Shown: in pieces, positions 51,601-59,371 of the stretch | Layout: every line of letters starts with the position of its first letter | Numbering within the stretch: the first letter of the stretch is position 1 | NCBI RefSeq assembly: GCF_029360805.1 | Contig: NZ_JARKNC010000010.1 | Span: forward strand, 124,001-188,000 | From: Daejeonella sp. JGW-45 | GTDB taxonomy: Bacteria > Bacteroidota > Bacteroidia > Sphingobacteriales > Sphingobacteriaceae | Direction: 5' to 3' | Length of the DNA: 64,000 bases | Notes under the pieces: model-generated | What the model saw: only the letters and a program-made list of their open reading frames with translations | Told to the model about the DNA's origin: nothing | Database searches by the model: none | Position numbers and translations under genes: made by a program

Positions 51601-52363
51601 TGAAATAGGCAATCTGATAAAAGAATATAATACCATGATCGCCGCACTGGAAGAAAGTACTCATAAACTCGCGCGGTCTGAAAGGGAAACGGCCTGGCGT
51701 GAAATGGCAAAACAGGTGGCCCACGAGATAAAGAACCCACTCACCCCGCTTAAGCTAGGAGTTCAGCTACTTGATAAATCGTGGAAGGAAAAGGATCCTA
51801 ACTTTGATGCGAAATTTGAAAAATTTAGCAAGTCCTTTATCGAGCAGATTGAAAGCCTTGCGCATATTGCATCAGAATTTTCGAATTTCGCTAAGATGCC
51901 TGAAACAATTCTTGAAGGAGTATATCTTAATGAAATTATTACCCAGTCTATTGAACTTTATCGCCAGTCGGAGCATACAACAATAAAATTTGAAGACAAT
52001 TGCGGCAAAAAAGTTTTTGTTAAAGCCGACAGAGATCAGCTTTTAAGAAGTTTTAATAATCTTATAAAAAATGCAATAGAGGCTCGTCAGGATAATGTCC
52101 GGAGCCTCATAGACATTGTTATGCATTGTGAGGAAAACGATGTATTTATCGAGATCAGGGACAATGGGTCTGGGATTCCCGAAGCATTAGGTCAGAGTAT
52201 TTTTACCCCAAACTTCACCACCAAAAGCTCCGGAACCGGCCTTGGTTTAGCTTTCGTGAAACAGGCCATCGAAAATATAGATGGAACCATCAGCTTTAAA
52301 ACATTGCCGGGAGAAGGTACGACTTTCTTTATAAGATTGCCGATGGTCAACATTATCTCATAA
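48626..52363 (+). CDS. Very large NtrY-like sensor histidine kinase
   Basis: 1245 aa, TTG start (the first in-frame ATG is 14 codons later, inside the first membrane segment). The N-terminal half has about ten membrane segments and an early extracytoplasmic domain. A second sensor region lies around residues 470-700, then a further pair of membrane segments (about 710 and 770) and an extracytoplasmic loop with PxLxY-like signals. The cytoplasmic part has HAMP (TGPLTLIQKSLSETKIG), HisKA with His1033 in QVAHEIKNP, and HATPase with NNLIKNAIEA, RDNGSGIPE and GTGLGLAFVKQAI. It resembles NtrY-type kinases but is far longer. No regulator is adjacent. Confidence 0.92.
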   Translation: MSLSGNFKIRLLLLMLAIGFACTALTIGFTINKREILQLDAQKLESRLQEKESYVRQFISNPAITDSLKNITKNEAWAEHLISEIGLKKNIYVQTFENGHLTFWNSIKVVLETDSLLKEGSTFIPWENGYYEAVKKSWGTFSVVCFIPVMARYPYQNEYLRNEFSRELISTNNLDIASLSDREVFNIRNIDGKYLFSVKLRPSVTDTFYISLELWMWVLSAIFTFIFVTHLCVSIANRGYVRLAALLLIVCFLVFRLLDLEFRWFANHFDIEIFNPKHYASNYFFPSIGELLINVLALTWVLSFIHSYRFQLFKTEKPLGKLQSSVIFIITGLIVCSLAVATNEVFFGLVTNSSISFDVTNVLNSNWLSWLGIVIFCFAIFNLYLIIDSAIVVSDTLNLSNQDRLLMFSGGLFVVFIDRLFFSDFTIFFLIFAVLLLVSAWSYYRYDRKFNPGAFIVCLVIFAVIGSLKLSRFQFLKERENRKLLAAKLESSGDPNAVLLFFNIEKEILGDKFVIDYFENPLASHSALNNRLAKLYMAGYLSRYDFQSYEYDKQGKLFKGDGGTALTSFKNLVLKGSVKVSEYFYRKNNTFGFQHYFALLPVRDSSEVLGTLVLELTSKRLEQMGAFPELLVDGKIIEDVQLKDYSFAYYNDGRLLNQQGKYVYNLQNYDFKGKIKDFVFVNNVEGGKEYNHLIYQPNQRKLIVVSKEVSSLLTQLASGSFIFLVLLFFAVLVYLLHWLWYSVHNYNLSFRNFRWKYLITTNRVLYKTRIQFSMVFAVVVTLLVTGLITFYNISKQYREQQEETVLDKINKISEGFNKQLAATDVLAINEQAEVAFNTFADVNGADLSLYDLNGGLIHSTQPKIYENGLVARKMNALSYLYLDRLQKSEYINTEQIGDLSYLAAYVPLRNNKNEPIAYLGLPYFSNERDYEDRIGLFLNAIINVYALVFVAIGFFAVFVANRITGPLTLIQKSLSETKIGRKNEPISWKRNDEIGNLIKEYNTMIAALEESTHKLARSERETAWREMAKQVAHEIKNPLTPLKLGVQLLDKSWKEKDPNFDAKFEKFSKSFIEQIESLAHIASEFSNFAKMPETILEGVYLNEIITQSIELYRQSEHTTIKFEDNCGKKVFVKADRDQLLRSFNNLIKNAIEARQDNVRSLIDIVMHCEENDVFIEIRDNGSGIPEALGQSIFTPNFTTKSSGTGLGLAFVKQAIENIDGTISFKTLPGEGTTFFIRLPMVNIIS

Positions 52364-52393
52364 TGCTCCCTAAAACTCTGCTGACTATACTAA

Positions 52394-53308
52394 CTATCTC
52401 AAACTAATTGTACCCCGGCCCATTGTAAAGCCGTCGGTATATAGTACAACTGTATATGTTCCTTTCTGAAAATCTCCCGGATTTGCCCAGTCTATCGAAT
52501 ATACTTTCCCATCGTTGGCAAACTCAATAGCGGTTTTATATGTGTATTGCAGCTCTTCGTCGTCTGAAGTAAACAAGCCGCCGTTATTTGAGATGATGAG
52601 GTTTCCGCTGGGGTCTATAACCCTGATAAATACTTCATGAAGTCCTTTTTCAGCTATAGAATTGTTTACCACAGAAAAGTTGATCCGGATTTTTTCAGCG
52701 GTACTTGCGCGTGTTACGCTGCTTTCTCTACCGTTATTTCTGATCTGGAAAGCACTTACAGAAACATTTCCGGTTTTTAATGCCGCCGCAGCCTGAACCT
52801 TGGTGTTAAGCTCCTGGTTTTGTCTTTCGAGGTCATTGGCTTTAGTTCCGATCGAATCTACAGCTGTTTTCAGTACATCCCGCTCAGTTGATAGACTGGC
52901 GTTTTGTTTTTTTAACTCAGCAATGTCGGCGTTGTATTTCGTGACGAAATAGCGTAGTTGCCTGATATCTTCTTGGGCTTTTACAAGCTGGCCTTGTGTA
53001 AGTTGTCCTTTTTTTAATGCCGCTCTGAGCTCCTGGATCTTTTCCCGCGCTATGGTTTGCTCATTCTGCATTTGTTCAGAAAGCTTAATATTGGTGCTTG
53101 AGGCATTATCTAGTTCAGCCTCAATCTTATCGATGTCAGTTTGCATCCTCGTCTTTTCATCGCTAATTGTAACTATACGATCATTCGCTTTTTTGTCTTT
53201 AAAAAACAGATAGGCATTAGTGCCAAGTAAGGCTAATATGACAACGACTAAAAAATAGATCTTATTTGAGTCTTTACGGATAGGTTGTTCCTGGTTTTGG
53301 TTCTCCAT
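52394..53308 (-). CDS. Single-pass membrane protein with long coiled coil and beta-rich C-terminal domain
   Basis: About 304 aa from MENQNQEQ (53308). A short charged N-terminus, one membrane segment (about 17-36), a coiled coil to about residue 165 (heptads in EKTRMQTDIDKIEAELDNAS and AELKKQNASLSTERDVLKT), then a 120-residue beta-rich domain (VSVSAFQIRNNGRESSVTRA to YTVVLYTDGFTMGRGTISLR). I do not recognise a named family, though Bacteroidota genomes often hold such proteins. The layout suggests an envelope protein reaching from the inner membrane into the periplasm. Convergent with the NtrY-like kinase, with a 30-base gap. Confidence 0.75.
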   Translation of the reverse strand: MENQNQEQPIRKDSNKIYFLVVVILALLGTNAYLFFKDKKANDRIVTISDEKTRMQTDIDKIEAELDNASSTNIKLSEQMQNEQTIAREKIQELRAALKKGQLTQGQLVKAQEDIRQLRYFVTKYNADIAELKKQNASLSTERDVLKTAVDSIGTKANDLERQNQELNTKVQAAAALKTGNVSVSAFQIRNNGRESSVTRASTAEKIRINFSVVNNSIAEKGLHEVFIRVIDPSGNLIISNNGGLFTSDDEELQYTYKTAIEFANDGKVYSIDWANPGDFQKGTYTVVLYTDGFTMGRGTISLR

Positions 53309-53527
53309 GTTCAATGTTTGGTTTAATTAGTGTCCATGTAAAATCGGTAATCTTTAAACTTCGATACAGGCAATTTTATTGTTTCCTCTCAGCACGAAGT
53401 TAACAATCCTGAATTGGATTGTGGTATTTAGACTCCTAAATCAAGCGGGTTTTACGATATTGGCTGGATAAATGACTATTAACAGCATAAATTCAGAAAA
53501 ACGCCGTTATAGCAATAGTTAGATAAT

Positions 53528-53535
53528 TATCTTTG
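53528..53535 (+). promoter_or_regulatory. Candidate -7 box (TATCTTTG) for the GHL10 gene
   Basis: Perfect TAnnTTTG, 26 bases before the ATG at 53561. Confidence 0.45.
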
Positions 53536-53560
53536 CAGCTTAATTCCAGGGGCTAATTAT

Positions 53561-55096
53561 ATGTTCAAAAAGCTATTTTTCTTTTTCTTTTTATTTATCG
53601 CCGCAAGTGCGTCGCTCGTTTTTTCACAAGTTAACTCCTCACCTAAGCGCGAATTTCGTGGTGCCTGGGTAGCAACAGTAGCTAATATCGACTGGCCTTC
53701 AAAACCTGGATTGAGCACCGAGTTGCAAAAAGCCGAGCTTCTCAGGATCCTTGATGATCATAAAAAAACCGGTATCAATGCGATTATGTTCCAGGTCCGC
53801 CCCGCAGCTGATTCTTTTTATGGTAAAGGGAGGGAGCCCTGGAGCCGATATTTGAATGGTGTTCAGGGAAAAGCTCCAAGCCCATACTACGACCCTTTAG
53901 AGTTTGTTATTACCGAAGCACATAAAAGGGGAATGGAACTTCATGCCTGGTTCAATCCCTACCGGGCTACACTGAATCTGATCGATTCCCATACTAGTCC
54001 GCAGCATATTACCAAGCAAAAACCTCAATGGTTTTTTATATATGGCGGTAAAAAGCTATTCAATCCCGGTGTTCCCGAGGTTCGGGATTATATAGTTCAG
54101 GTGGTATTGGATGTGGTTAGGAATTATGATATCGATGGCGTTCATTTTGACGATTATTTTTATCCTTATCCCGAGGCAAATCAGCCTATTCGCGATAGCG
54201 AAACATATTATAAGTATGGAAGCGGATTTAAGAATGTTGAGGATTGGCGCCGCAATAACGTAGATACATTAATCCATGTGCTGTCTGATAGCATACGTAC
54301 CGCCAAGAAGCATGTAAAATTTGGGGTCAGCCCTTTTGGTATATGGAGAAACCTTAGCCAGGATCCGGAAGGTTCGGAAAGTAACGGGTTCGACGGATAC
54401 AGCAAATTGTATGCGAATGCCAGGAAGTGGGTTCAGGAAGGTTGGCTTGATTATATCAATCCCCAGATCTACTTCCCGTTCGGATATAAGGTTGCACCAT
54501 ATGATAAATTAGTTGATTGGTGGAGTGATAATACATTTGGAAAACACTTGTACGTTGGGCAGGGTGTGTACCGCTCTATGGAAAACAGGCCGGGCTGGAA
54601 CGACCGCAGGCAGATACCGGACCAGATCAGATATATGAGGAGTAATCCCCGGGCTCAGGGAAGTGTATTCTTTAGTTCTAAATCAGTCACAAATAATATG
54701 GCCGGGGTGAAAGATTCTTTGCGCAATGATTTTTACCGTTTTCCAGCACTGCAGCCGGTAATGCTGTGGCTGGATGTTATTGATCCTAACCCACCATATG
54801 AACTTGTTGCTAAATCGCTCCCAAATGGGGTGCAATTGAACTGGAAAGAGGGGACCGTATCAGAAGACGGCGATAAAGCATACGGTTACGTCGTCTACCG
54901 TTTTGACAAAGGGCAAACTATAAACATCGAAAACCCGGCGAACATTGTGAATATCAGTTTTAATTCACTTGACACCTCCTTTGTCGATACAGCAGTAAGT
55001 GCTAACAAGAGCTATATATACGTTGTTACTGCGATCGACAGGCTTAAAAATGAAAGCTCCGTTTCTAACACAGCAGAAATTACGGTGCTTAGATAA
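53561..55096 (+). CDS. GHL10-type glycoside hydrolase (DUF187/YngK-like), secreted
   Basis: 511 aa. Signal peptide ending ASLVFSQ. A TIM-barrel hydrolase domain of the GHL10 (PF02638) family spans about 30-390, with REFRGAWVATVANIDWPSK at the start, AIMFQVRPAADSFY, LHAWFNPYRA, and the DGVHFDDYFYPY motif that carries the likely catalytic acids. A fibronectin type III-like domain follows (about 410-511). These enzymes act on peptidoglycan-like or other glycans by family inference. Beside the M16 peptidase and GlcNAc-related genes it may take part in cell-wall or host-glycan breakdown. Convergent with the M16 gene across a strong hairpin. Confidence 0.9.
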   Translation: MFKKLFFFFFLFIAASASLVFSQVNSSPKREFRGAWVATVANIDWPSKPGLSTELQKAELLRILDDHKKTGINAIMFQVRPAADSFYGKGREPWSRYLNGVQGKAPSPYYDPLEFVITEAHKRGMELHAWFNPYRATLNLIDSHTSPQHITKQKPQWFFIYGGKKLFNPGVPEVRDYIVQVVLDVVRNYDIDGVHFDDYFYPYPEANQPIRDSETYYKYGSGFKNVEDWRRNNVDTLIHVLSDSIRTAKKHVKFGVSPFGIWRNLSQDPEGSESNGFDGYSKLYANARKWVQEGWLDYINPQIYFPFGYKVAPYDKLVDWWSDNTFGKHLYVGQGVYRSMENRPGWNDRRQIPDQIRYMRSNPRAQGSVFFSSKSVTNNMAGVKDSLRNDFYRFPALQPVMLWLDVIDPNPPYELVAKSLPNGVQLNWKEGTVSEDGDKAYGYVVYRFDKGQTINIENPANIVNISFNSLDTSFVDTAVSANKSYIYVVTAIDRLKNESSVSNTAEITVLR

Positions 55097-55099
55097 TAT

Positions 55100-55137
55100 A
55101 AAAAAGAGTCCGGAATCAAAATGCCAGGCTCTTTTTT
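55100..55137. terminator. Bidirectional terminator between GHL10 and M16 genes
   Basis: AAAAAAGAG with the TCCGG extension pairs with CCAGG and CTCTTTTTT (one mismatch and one wobble in the middle), loop of about nine bases, then a T-run. Lies between convergent genes. Confidence 0.85.
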
Positions 55138-55146
55138 GTAATGGAG

Positions 55147-57978
55147 CTACCTGGTCTCGGGAAGCAGCACCAGCCGGATATAGTTATTTCCGCTCAGGTA
55201 TTTGATGGCAGCGGCTTTCAAGCTTTCAGGGCTAAGTTCTTTTAACGAAGCGAGATAAGTTAATACTTGTTTTGGATCTTCTTCATTCTGTAACTGGTTG
55301 TTAAGATAGCCCAGCCAGAACCCATTATCTTTTAATTGGGTTTCCGTTGTACGGGTCTCTTCAGCGATGAATTTTTCGATATCTACTGCTTGCGGCCCAT
55401 TCTGTTTAATCTTATTAATCTCATCCAGGGTGGAATTGATCAGCTTCTCAACATTTTCAGGGGCACTTCCAAAAGTAATAGTTATCGAATAACGTCCCTG
55501 AGGAAGCTTGCTATAGGAAGCTCTCGCTCCTACACCATATACTCCGCCCTCATCTTCACGAAGGCGCTCGATCAGCTTAATCGATAATACTTCAGCCAGG
55601 GCATCAAGCTGATTATTGTTCGTTTCGTTATAGATATAATCCCCGCTAAATACAAGGCGTGTACTAGCCTTGGGCTCCTGACCCTTGTATACTTTTTTAT
55701 CAATCTTCCCTGCAGGGATTTTAATGCCAAGATCTTTTGCACTTTCTTTCCTGTTTGTGGAAGGAAGAGAGCCAAGATATTGTTCGAGCAGAGGTTTAAT
55801 TGCTTCTAAATCAAAATTCCCCACAAAGGTGAATGTAAAATCACTTGCATCAGCGAACCTATCCTTGTAAATTTCAAAAGCACGATCCAGGTTAATCTGC
55901 TCGACCTTTTTAAGCGAAGGTCCTGTTCTTCGGATGTTGTAGCTGCCTAAGATGGCTGAGACTGAATCCGCAAATACACTATTTGGGTCATTCTCCCGAT
56001 TTGCCAGTCCCCCTTTAAGTTGTGCAATTATTCCCTTAAATATATCGGGGTCCTTACGGGGATTAGTAAAGTACAGATACGTCAGCTGAAGAGCTGTTTC
56101 AAGATCTTTCGGTGCAACAGACCCCGAAATTCCCTCAGAACGCTCACTGATATATGGCCCTACCGACACTTTTTTGCCAGTAAGTAATTTGGGAAGCTGA
56201 ACCGGGTTGAAATCTGCAATTCCCCCACTCCTGACTATAGTAGTCGCGTATACAGCCGACTGATAATCCGCGTCGCTATAAAGTGAGCTGCCTCCAGGAC
56301 TAAAAGCTGTGAAGCTTATTTCATCATTTTTAAAGTCGGTTGGTTTCAGAACCACTCTCACGCCGTTGCTAAGTCTAAGCTCCGTTATGCCTAACTCGGC
56401 GATCTTGTTTTCAGAAGTTATTTTTCCCCCCGGCAGTTTTTTGTCCAGCAGCGGTTTATCCGATACCTGATCAACGAAAGCCGTAAGATTCTCCTGGTTT
56501 ACATTGTTTATCCAGGCATTTACAGTTGTTTCGTCCGGCAAACCATCCCTGTCTTTTTCCGGACCCATGATGATTACATCACGGTTAACATCAGTGATAT
56601 ATTTTTTAGATAGTTGATTTACGTCCTGGAGGTTAATACCGCTTATAAAAGTTTGCGCCAGTTCGTATTCATAAGCAATTCCGGGGCTGGCCTCCTGGTC
56701 GAGGAAGTTTCTTACATATTCGTTTACCAGCTGGTCTGATGATGTTTTATCTTTTTCTTTAAGGGCAGATTCCATATTTGTCATGTAAGACTGCTTCGCA
56801 CGGTCCAATTCAGTTTGAGTAAAGCCAAATCTTTGGATCCGTTCGGTCTCCGTTAGTACAGCTTTGAAGCCCCTTTCAAGTTCGCCGGGTTTGGCAACCA
56901 CAAAGGCGTTATACACGTCAAGTCCGGCCAGAAACCCGCCTATGTTAGCTCCTCCTTGTAAAAATGGCGGATCGGCTTGTTTACTTAACTCACTAAAACG
57001 CGCGGCTACCATTTGATTGAAAAGTGATCTTACAATACTATTCCTGTAGTCTGTTTTAGTGATAAGTTTAGATTCGGGATGCTTTATCAGAATTTGTGCG
57101 ACTGTAACCGGGAATTCCTTGTCGGTGACAACCATGAATTGATTTTTATTGATCAACGGGATAGTATAGCTGGTTCTCGGACGTGGTTTTGCGGGATTTC
57201 TCAGGTCGGAGAACTTTGCCTTGATCGTGGCTTCCATGGCATTTACATCTATGTCGCCCACAACGATCAGTGCCTGCATATCGGGGCGATACCAGTCTTT
57301 ATAGAACTGCTGGATGGTGGCTGGAGTAAAGTTTTTAAGAACTTCCTCGGTCCCGATCGGCAGCCGGCTGGAATAACGTGAGTTATTAAAGATCATCGGC
57401 AGATATTTATCCTGCAATCGTTGTTGTGCGCCTTTTCCTAAGCGTTTTTCCTCCAGAACAACTCCGCGTTCCTTATCAATTTCTGAAGGATCAAGAGTCG
57501 CATCCTGGGCCCAGTCACGCATGATCTGAATTCCATTCTTGAGAATTTCAGGATCATCGGAAGGAATAGGAAGCTGGTACACTGTTTCGTCAAAACTTGT
57601 GTAGGCATTTAAATCTGCGCCAAATCTAACGCCTGCCTTTTGGAGATAATTTACAAGATCGTTTTTGGGAAAATTCTTCGTACCGTTAAAACCCATATGC
57701 TCGGTAAAGTGAGCAAGGCCCTGCTGATCATCATTCTCAAGAATAGACCCAACTTTGTTTACCAGATACAACTGCACCCTGTTTTTGGGTTCAACATTCT
57801 TTCGGATATAATAAGTAAATCCATTCGGAAGCTTCCCCGTTTTGATTGATGGGTCAAGAGGGATTATCTCTGACGCCGGCGCCTTCGCAGATTTTGCAGT
57901 GGTTTGGGCGTAAACAATACCGGGGACCGAAATCCATAGCGCAACCGCGCAGAAATATATTTTCAACTTGCTATTCAT
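55147..57978 (-). CDS. M16 family zinc peptidase (pitrilysin/insulinase-like), secreted
   Basis: 943 aa, full length with two homologous halves. Signal peptide MNSKLKIYFCAVALWISVPG and so on ending VYAQ. The inverted zinc motif HFTEH (90-94) is in GLAHFTEHMGFNGTK, with the distal Glu expected about 75 residues later. The N-terminal opening PNGFTYYIRKN and the second-half VRVVLKPT stretch are standard. It should degrade small proteins or peptides in the periplasm. It begins 28 bases after the NagX-like gene stop and is probably the last gene of that operon. Confidence 0.93.
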   Translation of the reverse strand: MNSKLKIYFCAVALWISVPGIVYAQTTAKSAKAPASEIIPLDPSIKTGKLPNGFTYYIRKNVEPKNRVQLYLVNKVGSILENDDQQGLAHFTEHMGFNGTKNFPKNDLVNYLQKAGVRFGADLNAYTSFDETVYQLPIPSDDPEILKNGIQIMRDWAQDATLDPSEIDKERGVVLEEKRLGKGAQQRLQDKYLPMIFNNSRYSSRLPIGTEEVLKNFTPATIQQFYKDWYRPDMQALIVVGDIDVNAMEATIKAKFSDLRNPAKPRPRTSYTIPLINKNQFMVVTDKEFPVTVAQILIKHPESKLITKTDYRNSIVRSLFNQMVAARFSELSKQADPPFLQGGANIGGFLAGLDVYNAFVVAKPGELERGFKAVLTETERIQRFGFTQTELDRAKQSYMTNMESALKEKDKTSSDQLVNEYVRNFLDQEASPGIAYEYELAQTFISGINLQDVNQLSKKYITDVNRDVIIMGPEKDRDGLPDETTVNAWINNVNQENLTAFVDQVSDKPLLDKKLPGGKITSENKIAELGITELRLSNGVRVVLKPTDFKNDEISFTAFSPGGSSLYSDADYQSAVYATTIVRSGGIADFNPVQLPKLLTGKKVSVGPYISERSEGISGSVAPKDLETALQLTYLYFTNPRKDPDIFKGIIAQLKGGLANRENDPNSVFADSVSAILGSYNIRRTGPSLKKVEQINLDRAFEIYKDRFADASDFTFTFVGNFDLEAIKPLLEQYLGSLPSTNRKESAKDLGIKIPAGKIDKKVYKGQEPKASTRLVFSGDYIYNETNNNQLDALAEVLSIKLIERLREDEGGVYGVGARASYSKLPQGRYSITITFGSAPENVEKLINSTLDEINKIKQNGPQAVDIEKFIAEETRTTETQLKDNGFWLGYLNNQLQNEEDPKQVLTYLASLKELSPESLKAAAIKYLSGNNYIRLVLLPETR

Positions 57979-58006
57979 AATATTATAATTGGTGTTGTCG
58001 TGTAGT

Positions 58007-59164
58007 TTAAACCTTAATAATTATTTTTTTCCTATACATCCACCACAGGATGACGAGCCAGATCAGGACAAAAGTGACTGCACTGGCAAGCGATGCATTA
58101 ATCGGGGATAAATACGGTGTGAAATAGGTTTGATATACCCATTCTTTCGAACCCATTGTCGACCCGTCAGGCATTTCAACTTTAATCATATTGAGAGTGC
58201 GCGGGATCAGACCTGATAAAAAGAAGACCGTTATAGCATTAACTCCATACACAACGAAGGGAGTTGTGCCTTTCTTATAACCCTGAACGTCAATTAACCA
58301 GTAGCATAAGGCTAAACCCAGAGTCGCAAGTCCGCCAGTGTATAAAACAAAGGAGCTGGTCCACAAGGCTTTGTTGATAGGAAAGAAAAGATCCCATACG
58401 AGTCCGAGAATAACAGCCAGCATTCCGATAGAAAACATCCAGGAGATTTTGAATGCGTCTGGTTTGTCCTTCCTTTTAAGCCATGAGCCAACGAGCACGC
58501 CAAACAAGCCTGTTGCAATTGCCGGCAGAGTACTGAGCAGACCCTCAGGATCCCATGTCCGCGCAGAGCGCCATAAGTGTGCCTCCGTAAGTAGAGTTCT
58601 GTCAAGCCAGGCACCCAGATTAGTTTTCTTTTCCAGGTTGGCATAGCCCACACCAGGAACTGGAATGGAAACCATGATCAGCCAATATCCGATCAATAAG
58701 CTGATCATGATCCTAAGCTGTGTTTTAGGCGTCGTTTTAATAAATATAATTGCAGAAATAAAAAACACGATGGCGATCCGCTGCAATACTCCCGGGATCC
58801 GGACTGTTTTGAATGCTTCAACCGGATCGGTAAAAACTGTGGGATACAGAGAAAGGAACAAGCCCAGTCCAAATAAAATAACAGCACGCTTAAACGCAGT
58901 AAGTATAAGTTTTGAATGCTTTACCTGATTTTTTTTAGAATCGAGCGCGAAGCTAATTGACACTCCGACAATAAACAGGAAAAATGGAAAGATCAGATCT
59001 GTAGGAGTACATCCATGCCATTCTGCATGTCTTAACGGTGCGTAAATATGTGACCAGCTTCCCGGATTATTTACCAGGATCATCGCTGCTACAGTGAGAC
59101 CCCTGAAAACATCAAGAGAGAGTAATCTTGCGGGGGAAGTTTGTATAATTGCAGATTCAGCCAT
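58007..59164 (-). CDS. NagX/HGSNAT-like membrane acyltransferase (DUF5009-type)
   Basis: 385 aa with about ten membrane segments. The opening LLSLDVFRGLTVAAMILVNNPG and LRHAEWHGCTPTDLIFPFFLF, with the active-site His in AEWHG, match the DUF5009/HGSNAT family (heparan-alpha-glucosaminide N-acetyltransferase and NagX), which transfers acetyl across the membrane to glucosamine. In Bacteroidota these genes sit in GlcNAc utilisation loci. The neighbours here (sulfatase and NagB fusion) agree with that. The exact reaction in this organism is inferred. Confidence 0.88.
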   Translation of the reverse strand: MAESAIIQTSPARLLSLDVFRGLTVAAMILVNNPGSWSHIYAPLRHAEWHGCTPTDLIFPFFLFIVGVSISFALDSKKNQVKHSKLILTAFKRAVILFGLGLFLSLYPTVFTDPVEAFKTVRIPGVLQRIAIVFFISAIIFIKTTPKTQLRIMISLLIGYWLIMVSIPVPGVGYANLEKKTNLGAWLDRTLLTEAHLWRSARTWDPEGLLSTLPAIATGLFGVLVGSWLKRKDKPDAFKISWMFSIGMLAVILGLVWDLFFPINKALWTSSFVLYTGGLATLGLALCYWLIDVQGYKKGTTPFVVYGVNAITVFFLSGLIPRTLNMIKVEMPDGSTMGSKEWVYQTYFTPYLSPINASLASAVTFVLIWLVILWWMYRKKIIIKV

Positions 59165-59239
59165 TAGGGTTACGTTGATTGAATATTAAATCTGCATTTT
59201 TTTTAGGGAAAATGAAAGGGTTGGGGGAAATATTTGGCT

Positions 59240-59371
59240 ATGAGCTATGAGCCATCAGCTTCTGGCGGATCTTCTATTGGATTTACTGCAGTCTATCATT
59301 TTATTGAACTGGAAAATTAGCTCACAGCCCACAGCCCACAGCTCATAGCCCACAGCTCATAGCTCACAGCC
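59240..59371. repeat. 7-bp-phased repeat in two inverted blocks, running into a stop codon
   Basis: Left block: ATGAGCT (59240), ATGAGCC (59247), ATCAGCT (59254). Right block: seven contiguous units from 59319, AGCTCAC, AGCCCAC, AGCCCAC, AGCTCAT, AGCCCAC, AGCTCAT, AGCTCAC, then AGCC. The blocks are mutually inverted with 58 unrelated bases between them. The stop codon of the sulfatase gene (59364-59366) lies in the seventh unit. Confidence 0.92.

Noticed and set aside
14520-59371. CRISPR array as an explanation for the phased repeats
   Set aside because: Units are 7-14 bp with no unique spacers of constant length, the blocks are inverted relative to each other, and no cas genes are nearby.
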